Source of the DNA: JAEUOS01 sp965279115
GTDB lineage: Bacteria > Pseudomonadota > Gammaproteobacteria > Burkholderiales > JAEUOS01
Length of the DNA: 64,000 bases
NCBI GenBank assembly: GCA_965279115.1
Contig: OZ257137.1
Span: forward strand, 4,526,001-4,590,000
Direction of reading: 5' to 3'
Shown: positions 55,201-63,923 of the stretch, one piece after another
How the letters are laid out: each line of letters starts with the position of its first letter
How positions within the stretch are numbered: the stretch's first letter is position 1
Translations under genes and position numbers: made by a program
The notes under the pieces: generated by a model
Told to the model about the DNA's origin: nothing
The model's database searches: none
The model's input: only the letters and a program-made list of their open reading frames with translations

Positions 55201-58200
55201 GCCCCGGCACCGCCATCGAGCTGGTTGTCGCCGCTGTTGCCGGTGAGGCTGTTGTCGAGCGTGTTGCCGGTGCCGTTGATGGCGCTGCTGCCGGTGAGCA
55301 GCAGGTTCTCGACATTGCCCGCCAGCAGGGTGATGGTGATCGAGCTTTGCACCGTGTCGGTGCCCTGGCCGAACAATTCGGTGACGGTGTCGCCGGCGTT
55401 GTCCACCACGTAGGTGTCGTTGCCGTCGCCGCCGGCCATGGTGTCAAGCCCGGTGCCCCCGGAGATCACGTTCGCGGCGCTGTTGCCGGTGATGCTGTTG
55501 TTGAGGTCGTTGCCGGTACCGTTGATGGCGCCCGTACCGGTGAGCACCAGGTTCTCGATCTTGCCGGTGGTGCCGGTGGGCAGGGTGTAGGTGACCGAGC
55601 TGCGCACGGTATCGGCGTTGCCTTCGCCCGTGAGTTCCTGCACGACATCGCCCGCGTCGTCGACGATCAGCACGTCCTCGCCGATGCCACCAGCCAGGGT
55701 GTCGGTGCCGCCGTTGCCGGTGATGGTGTCGTCGCCCGAACCGCCGACGAGGCTGTTGTTGCCGCTGTTGCCGGTGATGGCGTTGTTCAGGCTGTTGCCG
55801 GTGCCGTCGATGTTGGCGCTGCCGGTGAGCAGCAGGTTTTCCACTTCGGCGATGGATGCGAGCGAGTAGGTGGCCGCGGCCTCGATGGTGTCGGTGCCGC
55901 CGCCGGCCCCCTCGGTCACGGTATCGACGGCGTCCACCACATAGGTGTCGCCGCCGTCGCCACCGACAAGCACGTTCTTGCCGCTGTTGCCGATGATGCG
56001 ATTGGCAAGCGCGTTGCCGGTGCCATCGATGTCGCCACTGCCGGTGAGGGTGAGGTTCTCGACGTTGGCCGAGAGCGTGTAGGTGACCGAGCTTTGCACC
56101 AGGTCGACCCCTTCATTGGCGAGTTCGGTCACCATGTCGCCGGTCGCATCGACCACATAGGTGTCGTCGCCGTCGCCGCCGATCAGGGTGTCGGTGCCTT
56201 GTCCGCCGTCGAGCGTGTTGGTGCCGGCGTTGCCGGTGATGCTGTTGTTGCGGCTGTTGCCGGTGCCGTTGAAGTTGAGGTCGAAGCCCGCCACGGTGGC
56301 GCGGTAGTCCGCCAGCACGATGTTTTCCACCGGACCTTCCGGCAGGGTGTAGCTGGCGGCCGCGCGTACCGTGTCGACCCCCTGGCCTTCCAGCTCGACG
56401 ATGATGTCGGCGCTGCCGTCGTAGAGGTAGGTGTCGTTGCCGTTGCCGCCGATGAGCGAGTCGATGCCGCCGCCGCCGTTGATCACATCGTGGCCGTTGT
56501 TGCCTTCGAGGGTGTCGTTGGCGCTGCCGCCGGTGAGCGAGTCGGCGCCGGTCAGGCCCTGCATGTAGACGGCCTGCACCGCGTCGCTGGCGTTAAGGGT
56601 GTCGAAGGCGGAGGTGCCGGTCAGGCTGAGCCCGCCGATCTTGCGGCCGTCGGCGTCGTAGCGCTGGGTGTAGAGACTGGACGAGTTGTTGTCGTGGAAA
56701 TTGATGGCGAATCCGCCGTCGTCGGTGATCAGGATTTCCGGATCGCGCTGGGTGCCGGCGGTATCGGTGTTGACGCGGATCGGCTGCGCCGTGGTGGCCA
56801 CGCCGGCGGCGTTGTAGACGCGCGCCAACACGTCGGTTTGCGAGGAATTGGTCTGCGACCAGGCGATCACGAAGCCGCCCGACGGCAGTGCGGCGACATT
56901 GAATGCATTCTGCGTGAAGCTGGTGTCGCCACTGGGGACGAGCTGCTCGGACAGCAGCACCGTCGGTGTGGACGAATCGGAGACGACCTGCGCGAACACG
57001 TCGTAGTCGTTGTTGTTGTAGACCTGCCACACCACGACCAGGGCGCTGCCGCCGAAACTGGCGGAGGTGATCGGCACCACCTTGGCGTCGTATGCGTAGG
57101 CCAGGCTGCTGTTGGTGTCGCGGGCGGACAGTTCGAAAGTCGCGCTGGTGGCCGCACCATCGGCGCCGAAGCGCTGGCCGCGGATCCAGTAGTCGGTATG
57201 CGCCGGCACGCCACCGCCGGCGGGGACGAATACGTAATCGCGGGTCAGCGTGATCCAGCCGCCGTCAGGCAGCACCGACACCGGGGGAGAGGTGTAGTCG
57301 GTGGTGGCGATCGTGTCGGCCACAAGGCCGCCGGCGGCGTCGAAGCGCAGCACGTGGTTCTCATCGGCGCTCCCGTTGTAGGCCTTGTAGACGAGGGCGA
57401 AGCCGCCATCGGCCAGGCTGATGCTGTCCAGTCCCTGGATGCCGTAGGTACTGATCTGCGCCAGGGTGGAAACCCCGCCGAGTGGCGTACCGTCCGGGTC
57501 GAGCAGTTGCATCTTCAGCGAGGTCACCAGCGGCAACGGACCGGGGCCGTCCGGCTCCTCGAATTCGGTCCACGCCAGGGCGCTGCCGGCGGCCAGGCGC
57601 ACCAGTTCCACGCTCGAGGAATTGATATAGCCATAGCCGGGCGAGGCCGTCGCGGGGTCCGCCACCGCGCGCTGCGCGGGGCTGCTGAGGCCGTTGCTGT
57701 CGATGGTTTGCACATGGATGCCATTGCCGCCGCTCGACGACCCGTACCACGCCACGAGCATGCGGCCCTGGCTGAGCGCCACCGCTGCGCCGGTGTCGCT
57801 GACGTACTCGCCGGGCGAGGTGTTGAGCGCGATCTCCGAGCGGATCGCCGCCACCGTGCCCACGGTGATCACGCCGTTGGCGAAACTGGCGCTCTGGATG
57901 CCCTGCAGGGTATCGGTATCGTCGCCGCCGGCGGCCACCGCGGCATGGCGCACGCTGATCGCGCCGCGCGCGTCCACGCCGAAGACGTATTCGCCCATGT
58001 CACCGGAGTACAGCGCGCGGTCGGTGCCGGCACCGCCCAGCAGCGTGTCGTTGCCGCCGTTGCCGCGCAACTGGTTGGAAAACGTGTTGCCGATGATCAC
58101 ATTGGCGATCGAATTGCCTTCGCCATTGACGCCGCCGGTGAGCACCAGCCGTTCGACCTCGGTTTCCGGCATCACATAGGTGAAGGCCGCCGAGCGGATC

Positions 58201-61200
58201 TCGTCGATGCCCGCGTCGCTGCCTTCGAAGATGTCGTCGGCGTCGGGGTCGTCGGCGCGGATGATGTAGATGTCGTCGCCCACGCCGCCTTCCATGCTGT
58301 CGGCCACGCCGGCGCCGCCGCCGCCGTCGAGGATGTCGTTGCCGTCCCCGCCCTGCAGGGTGTCGGCGGCGCCGCCGCCGGTGATGCTGTCGTCGCCGCC
58401 GGCGCCGTCGACCCGCACGCTTTGCAGCGCATCGGTGGCCAGCAGCAATTCGGCGTTGTCGTTGCCGGTGAGCAAGAGGCCGCCGACGCTGTGGCCGGCG
58501 GCGTCGAAGCGCTGCGTGAAAATGCCGCCAGCGTTGCCGGCCTCGGAGCGCCAGGTGACCACGAAACCGTCGCCCAGCGCCGCCACTTCGGGAACGCGCT
58601 GCGAGAAATCGGTTTGCGAGTTGATGGCGATCTCGCCGCCGATCATGCTGCCGTCGGCCGCGAACAACTGTCCGACCAGGTCGATGTCGTTGCCGTCGTC
58701 GGCCTCCCATACGGCCACGAAGCCGCCGCTGGCAAGCGCCGCCAGGCTGATGTTGCTGAAATTGGCGGCTGTGACGGTGTTGACGGCGAACACGCTGCCG
58801 GTGGCCGCGCCGTCCTCATCCAGGCGTCTGGCGTGCAGCCCGTACTGGCCGGAATAGCCGGCCCAGGCGACCACGCTGCCGCCGCCGCCCAGGGCGGCGA
58901 CACTGATGCTGTAGCCGTAGGCGCCGGAGGCGTCGACCAGCGCGCCGGTGGCCACACCGGTGGCGCTGAACTGGCGCGCGTAGATATTGCCGTTGCTGCC
59001 TTGCCAGGCGGCCACGAAACCGCCGTCGCTGGTGCCGGCGACGGTGGGGTTGTAGTCGTACCCGGGCGCGTTGGAGAGGTTCACCGCGCTGACCGCGCCG
59101 TCCGCATCGACGATGACGGCCACCGCGTCGCCGGCCTGCGTGGCCGGCAGGGCGGGGTAATTGGAGGAGTCGCTGGCGAGGGCGATGACATAGCCGCCGC
59201 CGGCAAGCGCGCTGGCCTCGAGTTGCCCGTAGGCGTTCAGCAACATGCTGGAGGAGACCAGCGTGCCGTCGGACGCATAGCGCTTGGCCGTGATGCCGGT
59301 CTGGAAGGTATTGACGTCCTCGTAGCCGTAGTAGGCCACCACGAACCCGCCGTCGGCGAGGGCGGCGACCGTGGGAGGGTTGCCGTACTGCGTCTGCACC
59401 GAGATTTCGCTGCCCACCGGCGTGCCCACCGCGCTGTAGATCTGCGCCTTGAGGATGGAGCCGATCTCGCTCCAGGTGACCACGTAGCCGCCACCGGCGA
59501 GTTGCGCGACGTCCGGCATGCTGCTGAAGCCGGCGTTGAAGGCCGCGCCGACCCGCAGGTCGGTGCCGACGCCGAGTGAATCGACCTGCACGCTGCCGTC
59601 GCTGAAAACCAGCTCCTGGACCTGGCTCAGGCTGTCGGTGCCCTCGGCGCCCACGGTCGCGCGCACGGTGATGGCGCCGTACTGGTCGACGCCGAACACA
59701 TAGGTGCTTTCGGCCTGGGTGTAGAACACGCTGTTGACGCCGCTGCCGCCGATGATCACGTCGTTGCCGGCGCCACCGCTGAAGGTGTCATCGCCTGCGC
59801 CGCCGGCAAGAGTGTCGTCGCCGAGGTCGCCGGTCAGGCTGTTGGCGGCGCTGTTGCCGGTGATGAAGTTGGCCGCCGCGTTGCCGGTGCCGTTGACGGC
59901 GGCGCCGGTGAGGGTCAGGTTTTCGATCGCCGGCAGCGACGCCAGCGTGAAGGTGACCGAGCTTTGCACCGTGTCGGTGCCGGAAATGTCGGAAATGCTG
60001 TCGCTGGTGGTGTCGACGACGAAGGTGTCGTTGCCGGCGCCGCCGATCAGCGTGTCGGTGCCGGCGCCGCCGTTGAGCACGTTGTTGCCGCTGTTGCCGG
60101 TGAGGGTGTTGTTGCCACTGTTGCCGGTGCCGTTGAGGTTGGCCAGGCCGGTGAGGGTGAGGCTCTCGACGTTGTCGGTGAGCGTGTAGCTGATGCTGCT
60201 TTGCACGGTGTCGGTGCCGTCGCCGAAAAATTCGGTGACGACATCGCCGGCGGCGTCGACCACGTAGGTGTCGTTGCCGGCGCCGCCGTTCATGGTGTCG
60301 GCGCCGGCCATGCCGTTGATCACGTTGTTGCCGGGGTCGCCGATGATGAGGTTGGGCAAGGCGTTGCCGGTGCCGTTGATGTTGGTGCTGAAGTAGTAGT
60401 AGCCCTGCAGGTAGAGGTTCTCGACGTTGGCCGAGAGGGTGGTGGTGGCGCCGGCGTAGACCTGGTCGGTGCCTTCGCCCGAGGCCTCGACGATGGTGTC
60501 GTTGGTGTCGAACACGTAGTAGGTGTCGTCGCCCGCGCCACCGTTCATGGTGTCGGCGAAACCGTCGGTGTAGTCGTAGAGCAGGTCGTTGCCGCCCGCG
60601 CCGGCGAGCGAGTTGGCGCCTGTGTTGCCGTAGATGCTGTTGTTCAGGCCGTTGCCGGTGAGGTTGATCGAACCCGAGGCGATGGCCTGGATGTTCTCGA
60701 CGTTGTTGGGCAGGACGTAGGAGACCGTGGCGTAGATCCAGTCGTTGTTGCCTTCGTTCGCGAGTTCGGTGACCACATCCGCGGTGGAGTCGACCAGGTA
60801 GGTATCGTCGCCGGCGCCGCCGACCATGGTGTCGTTGCCGGAGTTGCCGCCCAGCAGGTCGAAACGATCGTCGCCGGCGTTACCGACCATGGAGTCGTTG
60901 CCGGCCTTGCCGTCGATGTAGTCGTCACCGCCGCTTCCCACCAGCGTAAGGTCGTTTCCTGCACCGCCGGCGACGGTGACGGAGAGCCCGGACAGGACGT
61001 TGTCGATGTCATCGAACTGCAGGTATTCGATACGGGTGAATTGGACGGTCTGCCCGGTGCCGGCATTGGTGGCGGTGCGTGTCTGGCTGGCTACCGTGCC
61101 GAGAGTCCACGCGCTCTGGTTGCCGGAAAGGCGCAGCTTGTCGGTGCCGGCGCCGCCATCGACGGTGTCGGCGACGTTGCCGGTGCCCGGGGTGACGAGG

Positions 61201-63923
61201 TTGTCGCCATTGTTGCCGACGATGTTGTTGGCCAGCGTGTTGCCGGTGGCGTTGATGGCGCCTCCGCCGGTGAGCGTGATGTTCTCGATGCTGCCCATCG
61301 ACGCAATGCTGAAGGTGACCGAGCTCTGGATGGTGTCGGTGCCGGCGCTGTCGGTGATGGTGTCGGTGGTGGTATCGACGATGTAGGTGTCGTTGCCCGA
61401 CCCGCCCACCAGCGTGTCGGTGCCGGTGCCGCCGTCGAGGGTGTCGTTGCCGGTGTTGCCGGTGATGGTGTTGTTGAGGCTGTTGCCTGTCAACGCGGCG
61501 GCCGTGCCGGTGAGGGTGAGGTTTTCGATACTGCCAAGCGCTGCGATGCTGAAGGTGACCGAACTCTGCACGGTGTCGGTGCCGCTGATGTCGGTGATGC
61601 TGTCGGTGGTGGAGTCGACCACGAAGGTGTCGTTGCCGGCGCCGCCCTCGAGGGTGTCGGTGCCGGTGCTGCCGTTGAGGGTGTCATTGCCGCTGCTGCC
61701 GGTGATCTGGTTGTTCGAGGCGTTGCCGGTGGCGCTGGCGCTGGCGCCGGTGAGCACCAGGTTCTCGAGCGCTGTCGCCAGGGTGAAGCTGACCGAACTG
61801 CGCACCGTGTCGGTACCGGCGCTGTCGGTGATGGTGTCGGTGGTGGTGTCGACGATGTAGGTGTCATTGCCGGCGCCGCCGTCCAGGGTGTCGGTGCCGG
61901 CACCGCCGTCGAGCGTATCGGCGCCGAGGTCGCCGGTGAGGGTGTTGTTGGCATTGTTGCCGGTGAGGGCGTTGTCGAGGGTGTTGCCGGTGGCGTTGGC
62001 TACCGCCGCGCCGGTGAGGGTGATGTTCTCGACGTTGGCCACCGCGGCGATGCTGTAGGTGGCCGCGGAAACCGCCGTGTCCGTGCCCTGGCCGGCGGCC
62101 TCGGTGATGACGTCGCCGTCGGCCGGCACCAGGTTGTAGGTGTCGTTGCCTTCGCCGCCGACGAAAGTGTCGGCGCCTGCGCCGCCAGTGAACGTGTCGT
62201 CGCCGCCGTTGCCGGTGAGAGTGTTGGCGAAGGAGTTGCCGGTGATGGTGTTGTTGGAGGCGTTGCCGGTGCCGTTGACCGCCCCCGAGCCTTCCACCAG
62301 CACCAGGTTTTCGATGAACTGGCCGATGGTATGGTCGGCGCTGGCGTTGACGGTGTCGGTGCCGCCAGTGGCGGTGCCGTCGTATTCGACGGTGACGTCC
62401 GCCACATCGTCGACGAAATAGCTGTCGTTGCCGCCGCCACCGTCCATGTTGTCGGCGCCGTTGCCGCCCATGAGAACGTCGTCGCCGAAATCGCCCAGCA
62501 AGGTGTCGTTGCCGTTGCCGCCTTGCAGCGTGTCGTTGCCGTTGCCGCCCCAGATGTAGTCGGCACCGCTCTGACCCAGGATGGAGTCGTCGCCGTCGTA
62601 GCCGTACAGGTAGTTGGCGTTGTCGTTGCCGGTGATGGTGTTGTTCTCGGCGTTGCCGTAGCCGTTGCCGGCGCTGCTGGTAAGGAGGAGGTCCTCGACG
62701 TTGGCGGTGAGGAAAAAGTAGGATGCATTGCTGATCACCAGGTCGGTGCCTTCACCGGCGTTCTCGGTGACGACGTCGCCGCTGCTGTCGACGAAGTAGA
62801 CGTCGTGGCCAGTGCCGCCGATCATGGTGTCGATCTCGCCGCCGGTGCCGCCTTCCAGGGTGTCGGCGCCGGCGCTGCCCTGCAGGTTGTCGTTGCCGCC
62901 GTCGCCCTGCAGGGAATCGTCGCCGCCGGCGCCCTTCATGGTGTCGTTGCCCAGGCCGCCGATCATGTAGTCGTTGTTGGCGTCGCCGAAAGGCGAGTCG
63001 CCGGCGGCGGAGCCGTTGTAGACGCGCATGACGCGCAGCTTGTAGTCGCCGGTGTAGGCGTCGACGTAGGCGGCGGCGTCGACGAAGAAATTGCCGGTCA
63101 CGCCGGCGGTGTAGGAAACGCGCGAATTGTTGCTGGTGCCGGGGTAGATCGCGCTGCCGCCGGCATCGTCGTCGGCCGCCAGTATGGTGGTGCCGGCCGC
63201 GTCGTAGACGCGCAGGTAGGTGTCGGCGATAGGCGTGGCGCTGCCCTGGTTCTTCGCGAGGTCGAAGCGGTAGGTGGTGAAGGCGGTCAACGACACCTTG
63301 TACCAGTCATGGTCGCCCAAGGATCCGATGGTGCCGGTGACGGTGTCATTGAGCGGCAGGATGCCCAGGGTGGCGGTGGTTGCGCCGATGTCGGGCGATT
63401 CGAGCACCCCGTTGAACCCGGTCAGTTCCAGGCCTTGCGCCTCGATGGCGCCGCTGGCAGCTTCCAGTTTCCAGTCGCCGCCCAGGAAGGCCGCGCCGGT
63501 CAGGTCGGTGGACGCGGCAACATCGGCGCCGGTCGCGGCCGCCAGCGCGTTGATGAAGTCCAGCCCGGCCGGCCCGGCGGCGACGTCGCAGCCGTACAGC
63601 AGCAGGTCGCCGCTGGCGGACAACGCGCCGCCTATGGTGGCCAGCGCGCTTGCGTATCCGGCCAGGGAACCCTGATTGATGGTCGCGGCGCCGAGGCTGA
63701 GGCTGCCGGCGCTGCCGTGGGAGACCAGGTGCACCGCGGCGAGGTTGCTGTAGCCGGAGAGGATCTGCGCCATCTGTGCCAGGCCATCGCCCGCCGGGTC
63801 GAGCACGAACACGCCGACGCCGGGCTGTATGCCGGCGCGCAGCGCATCGATGTTGTCGAGGGAACCGTCGATGAAGACGATTTCCGACCAGGCGGCGGTG
63901 GAGGCGGTGGTGAGGGTGGTCAT
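52296..63923 (-). CDS. Giant DUF4347/PPC/seven-repeat/RTX type I-secreted protein (3875 aa)
   Basis: Residues about 13-172 are DUF4347 (LVSHGSAG with His69, LLLYGCDVAAG with Cys112). Residues about 182-306 are one PPC domain (DHDWYKVSL), linking it to the gene at the left edge. RTX and GNDTYxVD/VENLxLTG modules fill 307-1440. Two blocks of seven DGGFVVTW-type repeats (about 1451-1831 and 2024-2454) are each preceded by a YVFGVD..G/GTDxL linker and followed by a GGLLLTG/QSVRVDG module. RTX modules continue to the common tail, which matches the 31158-43154 protein most closely (SLGTLPAGFLAYN) and ends DFQIVA. There is no Sec signal. The ATG has GGAG nine bases upstream. The upstream region is cut off by the window end. 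The role is probably a surface or matrix fibre exported by the T1SS at 7586-12018. Confidence 0.93.
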   Translation of the reverse strand: MTTLTTASTAAWSEIVFIDGSLDNIDALRAGIQPGVGVFVLDPAGDGLAQMAQILSGYSNLAAVHLVSHGSAGSLSLGAATINQGSLAGYASALATIGGALSASGDLLLYGCDVAAGPAGLDFINALAAATGADVAASTDLTGAAFLGGDWKLEAASGAIEAQGLELTGFNGVLESPDIGATTATLGILPLNDTVTGTIGSLGDHDWYKVSLTAFTTYRFDLAKNQGSATPIADTYLRVYDAAGTTILAADDDAGGSAIYPGTSNNSRVSYTAGVTGNFFVDAAAYVDAYTGDYKLRVMRVYNGSAAGDSPFGDANNDYMIGGLGNDTMKGAGGDDSLQGDGGNDNLQGSAGADTLEGGTGGEIDTMIGGTGHDVYFVDSSGDVVTENAGEGTDLVISNASYFFLTANVEDLLLTSSAGNGYGNAENNTITGNDNANYLYGYDGDDSILGQSGADYIWGGNGNDTLQGGNGNDTLLGDFGDDVLMGGNGADNMDGGGGNDSYFVDDVADVTVEYDGTATGGTDTVNASADHTIGQFIENLVLVEGSGAVNGTGNASNNTITGNSFANTLTGNGGDDTFTGGAGADTFVGGEGNDTYNLVPADGDVITEAAGQGTDTAVSAATYSIAAVANVENITLTGAAVANATGNTLDNALTGNNANNTLTGDLGADTLDGGAGTDTLDGGAGNDTYIVDTTTDTITDSAGTDTVRSSVSFTLATALENLVLTGASASATGNASNNQITGSSGNDTLNGSTGTDTLEGGAGNDTFVVDSTTDSITDISGTDTVQSSVTFSIAALGSIENLTLTGTAAALTGNSLNNTITGNTGNDTLDGGTGTDTLVGGSGNDTYIVDTTTDTITDSAGTDTIQSSVTFSIASMGSIENITLTGGGAINATGNTLANNIVGNNGDNLVTPGTGNVADTVDGGAGTDKLRLSGNQSAWTLGTVASQTRTATNAGTGQTVQFTRIEYLQFDDIDNVLSGLSVTVAGGAGNDLTLVGSGGDDYIDGKAGNDSMVGNAGDDRFDLLGGNSGNDTMVGGAGDDTYLVDSTADVVTELANEGNNDWIYATVSYVLPNNVENIQAIASGSINLTGNGLNNSIYGNTGANSLAGAGGNDLLYDYTDGFADTMNGGAGDDTYYVFDTNDTIVEASGEGTDQVYAGATTTLSANVENLYLQGYYYFSTNINGTGNALPNLIIGDPGNNVINGMAGADTMNGGAGNDTYVVDAAGDVVTEFFGDGTDTVQSSISYTLTDNVESLTLTGLANLNGTGNSGNNTLTGNSGNNVLNGGAGTDTLIGGAGNDTFVVDTTSDSISDISGTDTVQSSVTFTLASLPAIENLTLTGAAVNGTGNAAANFITGNSAANSLTGDLGDDTLAGGAGDDTFSGGAGNDVIIGGSGVNSVFYTQAESTYVFGVDQYGAITVRATVGAEGTDSLSQVQELVFSDGSVQVDSLGVGTDLRVGAAFNAGFSSMPDVAQLAGGGYVVTWSEIGSILKAQIYSAVGTPVGSEISVQTQYGNPPTVAALADGGFVVAYYGYEDVNTFQTGITAKRYASDGTLVSSSMLLNAYGQLEASALAGGGYVIALASDSSNYPALPATQAGDAVAVIVDADGAVSAVNLSNAPGYDYNPTVAGTSDGGFVAAWQGSNGNIYARQFSATGVATGALVDASGAYGYSISVAALGGGGSVVAWAGYSGQYGLHARRLDEDGAATGSVFAVNTVTAANFSNISLAALASGGFVAVWEADDGNDIDLVGQLFAADGSMIGGEIAINSQTDFSQRVPEVAALGDGFVVTWRSEAGNAGGIFTQRFDAAGHSVGGLLLTGNDNAELLLATDALQSVRVDGAGGDDSITGGGAADTLQGGDGNDILDGGGGAGVADSMEGGVGDDIYIIRADDPDADDIFEGSDAGIDEIRSAAFTYVMPETEVERLVLTGGVNGEGNSIANVIIGNTFSNQLRGNGGNDTLLGGAGTDRALYSGDMGEYVFGVDARGAISVRHAAVAAGGDDTDTLQGIQSASFANGVITVGTVAAIRSEIALNTSPGEYVSDTGAAVALSQGRMLVAWYGSSSGGNGIHVQTIDSNGLSSPAQRAVADPATASPGYGYINSSSVELVRLAAGSALAWTEFEEPDGPGPLPLVTSLKMQLLDPDGTPLGGVSTLAQISTYGIQGLDSISLADGGFALVYKAYNGSADENHVLRFDAAGGLVADTIATTDYTSPPVSVLPDGGWITLTRDYVFVPAGGGVPAHTDYWIRGQRFGADGAATSATFELSARDTNSSLAYAYDAKVVPITSASFGGSALVVVWQVYNNNDYDVFAQVVSDSSTPTVLLSEQLVPSGDTSFTQNAFNVAALPSGGFVIAWSQTNSSQTDVLARVYNAAGVATTAQPIRVNTDTAGTQRDPEILITDDGGFAINFHDNNSSSLYTQRYDADGRKIGGLSLTGTSAFDTLNASDAVQAVYMQGLTGADSLTGGSANDTLEGNNGHDVINGGGGIDSLIGGNGNDTYLYDGSADIIVELEGQGVDTVRAAASYTLPEGPVENIVLADYRATVAGFDLNFNGTGNSRNNSITGNAGTNTLDGGQGTDTLIGGDGDDTYVVDATGDMVTELANEGVDLVQSSVTYTLSANVENLTLTGSGDIDGTGNALANRIIGNSGKNVLVGGDGGDTYVVDAVDTVTEGAGGGTDTIEAAATYSLASIAEVENLLLTGSANIDGTGNSLNNAITGNSGNNSLVGGSGDDTITGNGGTDTLAGGIGEDVLIVDDAGDVVQELTGEGNADTVRSSVTYTLPTGTTGKIENLVLTGTGAINGTGNDLNNSITGNSAANVISGGTGLDTMAGGDGNDTYVVDNAGDTVTELFGQGTDTVQSSITITLLAGNVENLLLTGSSAINGTGNTLDNSLTGNSGDNQLDGGAGADNLAGAAGNDTYIVDNTGDLVTEGASAGTDTVRTSLATYTLTVNVENLVLTGTTALDGFGNTLNNSLTGNSLNNNLDGGVGLDTMVGGKGDDFYYVDNAGDLVTENAGEGSDTVFSSLSAYVLPRNVESLALSGTGNINGTGNFLSNIIYGNSGNNIIDGGQFVDVLIGAAGNDTYIVDTPDDIVIENTGEGTDTVSASVSYVLPGDVENLTLTGSNSNDATGNTLANVLTGNTGANILSGLEGADSIDGGNGNDSIDGGSENDSLTGGLGNDTVEGGLGADTMVGGDGDDTYRVDNVGDVVSETIADNAGTPTVREGGSDTVESTLSYTLGTNVENLILLGTANLLGTGNSLSNQIIGNSGNNLLTGLGGDDLLKGDGGTDTMVGGDGNDLYYVDSTDDVVTEATGSPAGTTDIIYATFANDALHPYVLPVNVEYINYFDINFLYAVGNSLNNYFTGNAGDNILDGAGGADTMVGGVGNDTYYVDDTGDQATESSGEGTDKVVASVNFILGANVEDLELAGSATQGTGNGEDNNMRGTNGNNLLNGSGGEDTADYGNAGSGVVVDLDGGQATGGGGTDTLISIENATGGNYGDSMTGSAGDNVLDGGEGSDTIEGGAGNDTLIGGLGADTYIVDDIGDTVVETDNNPSAMVIGLDLGSAIDSVLASISYTLTSFVENLNLATGAGGLTGTGNELDNTLVGNESANNLDGLGGNDTLIGAGGNDTLTGGLGTDTADYTGATDALVINLATLTAQVVSAGQGSDILSGIENLVGGLMGDNFTGDLLNNVMTGNGGNDTMLASDGFDTLIGGDGDDSLSGMNNGDSLVGGNGNDWLGGGKGQDIIDGGADNDTLIGGLGLDTMTGGTGTDAFLFASALDGVLNVDTITDFTSGTDKIQLSAAIFTAFAAQVGQTHSLGTLPAGFLAYNATTGALAYDADGAGAGVAMNFVFLGATTHPASLGTDFQIVA

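Noticed and set aside
52113..59579. A 2488-codon open frame on the plus strand, and similar ones at 13551-17048, 20145-23720, 24366-27065, 33486-35924 and 45567-48374
   Set aside because: They lie antisense to RTX genes. Stops in the opposite frame need TTA, CTA or TCA codons on the sense strand, which are almost absent in this GC-rich, Gly/Asn/Asp/Thr/Leu-repeat coding. The predicted products are Val/Ala/Gly-rich with no domain, and the minus-strand frames have clear domains and conserved ends.
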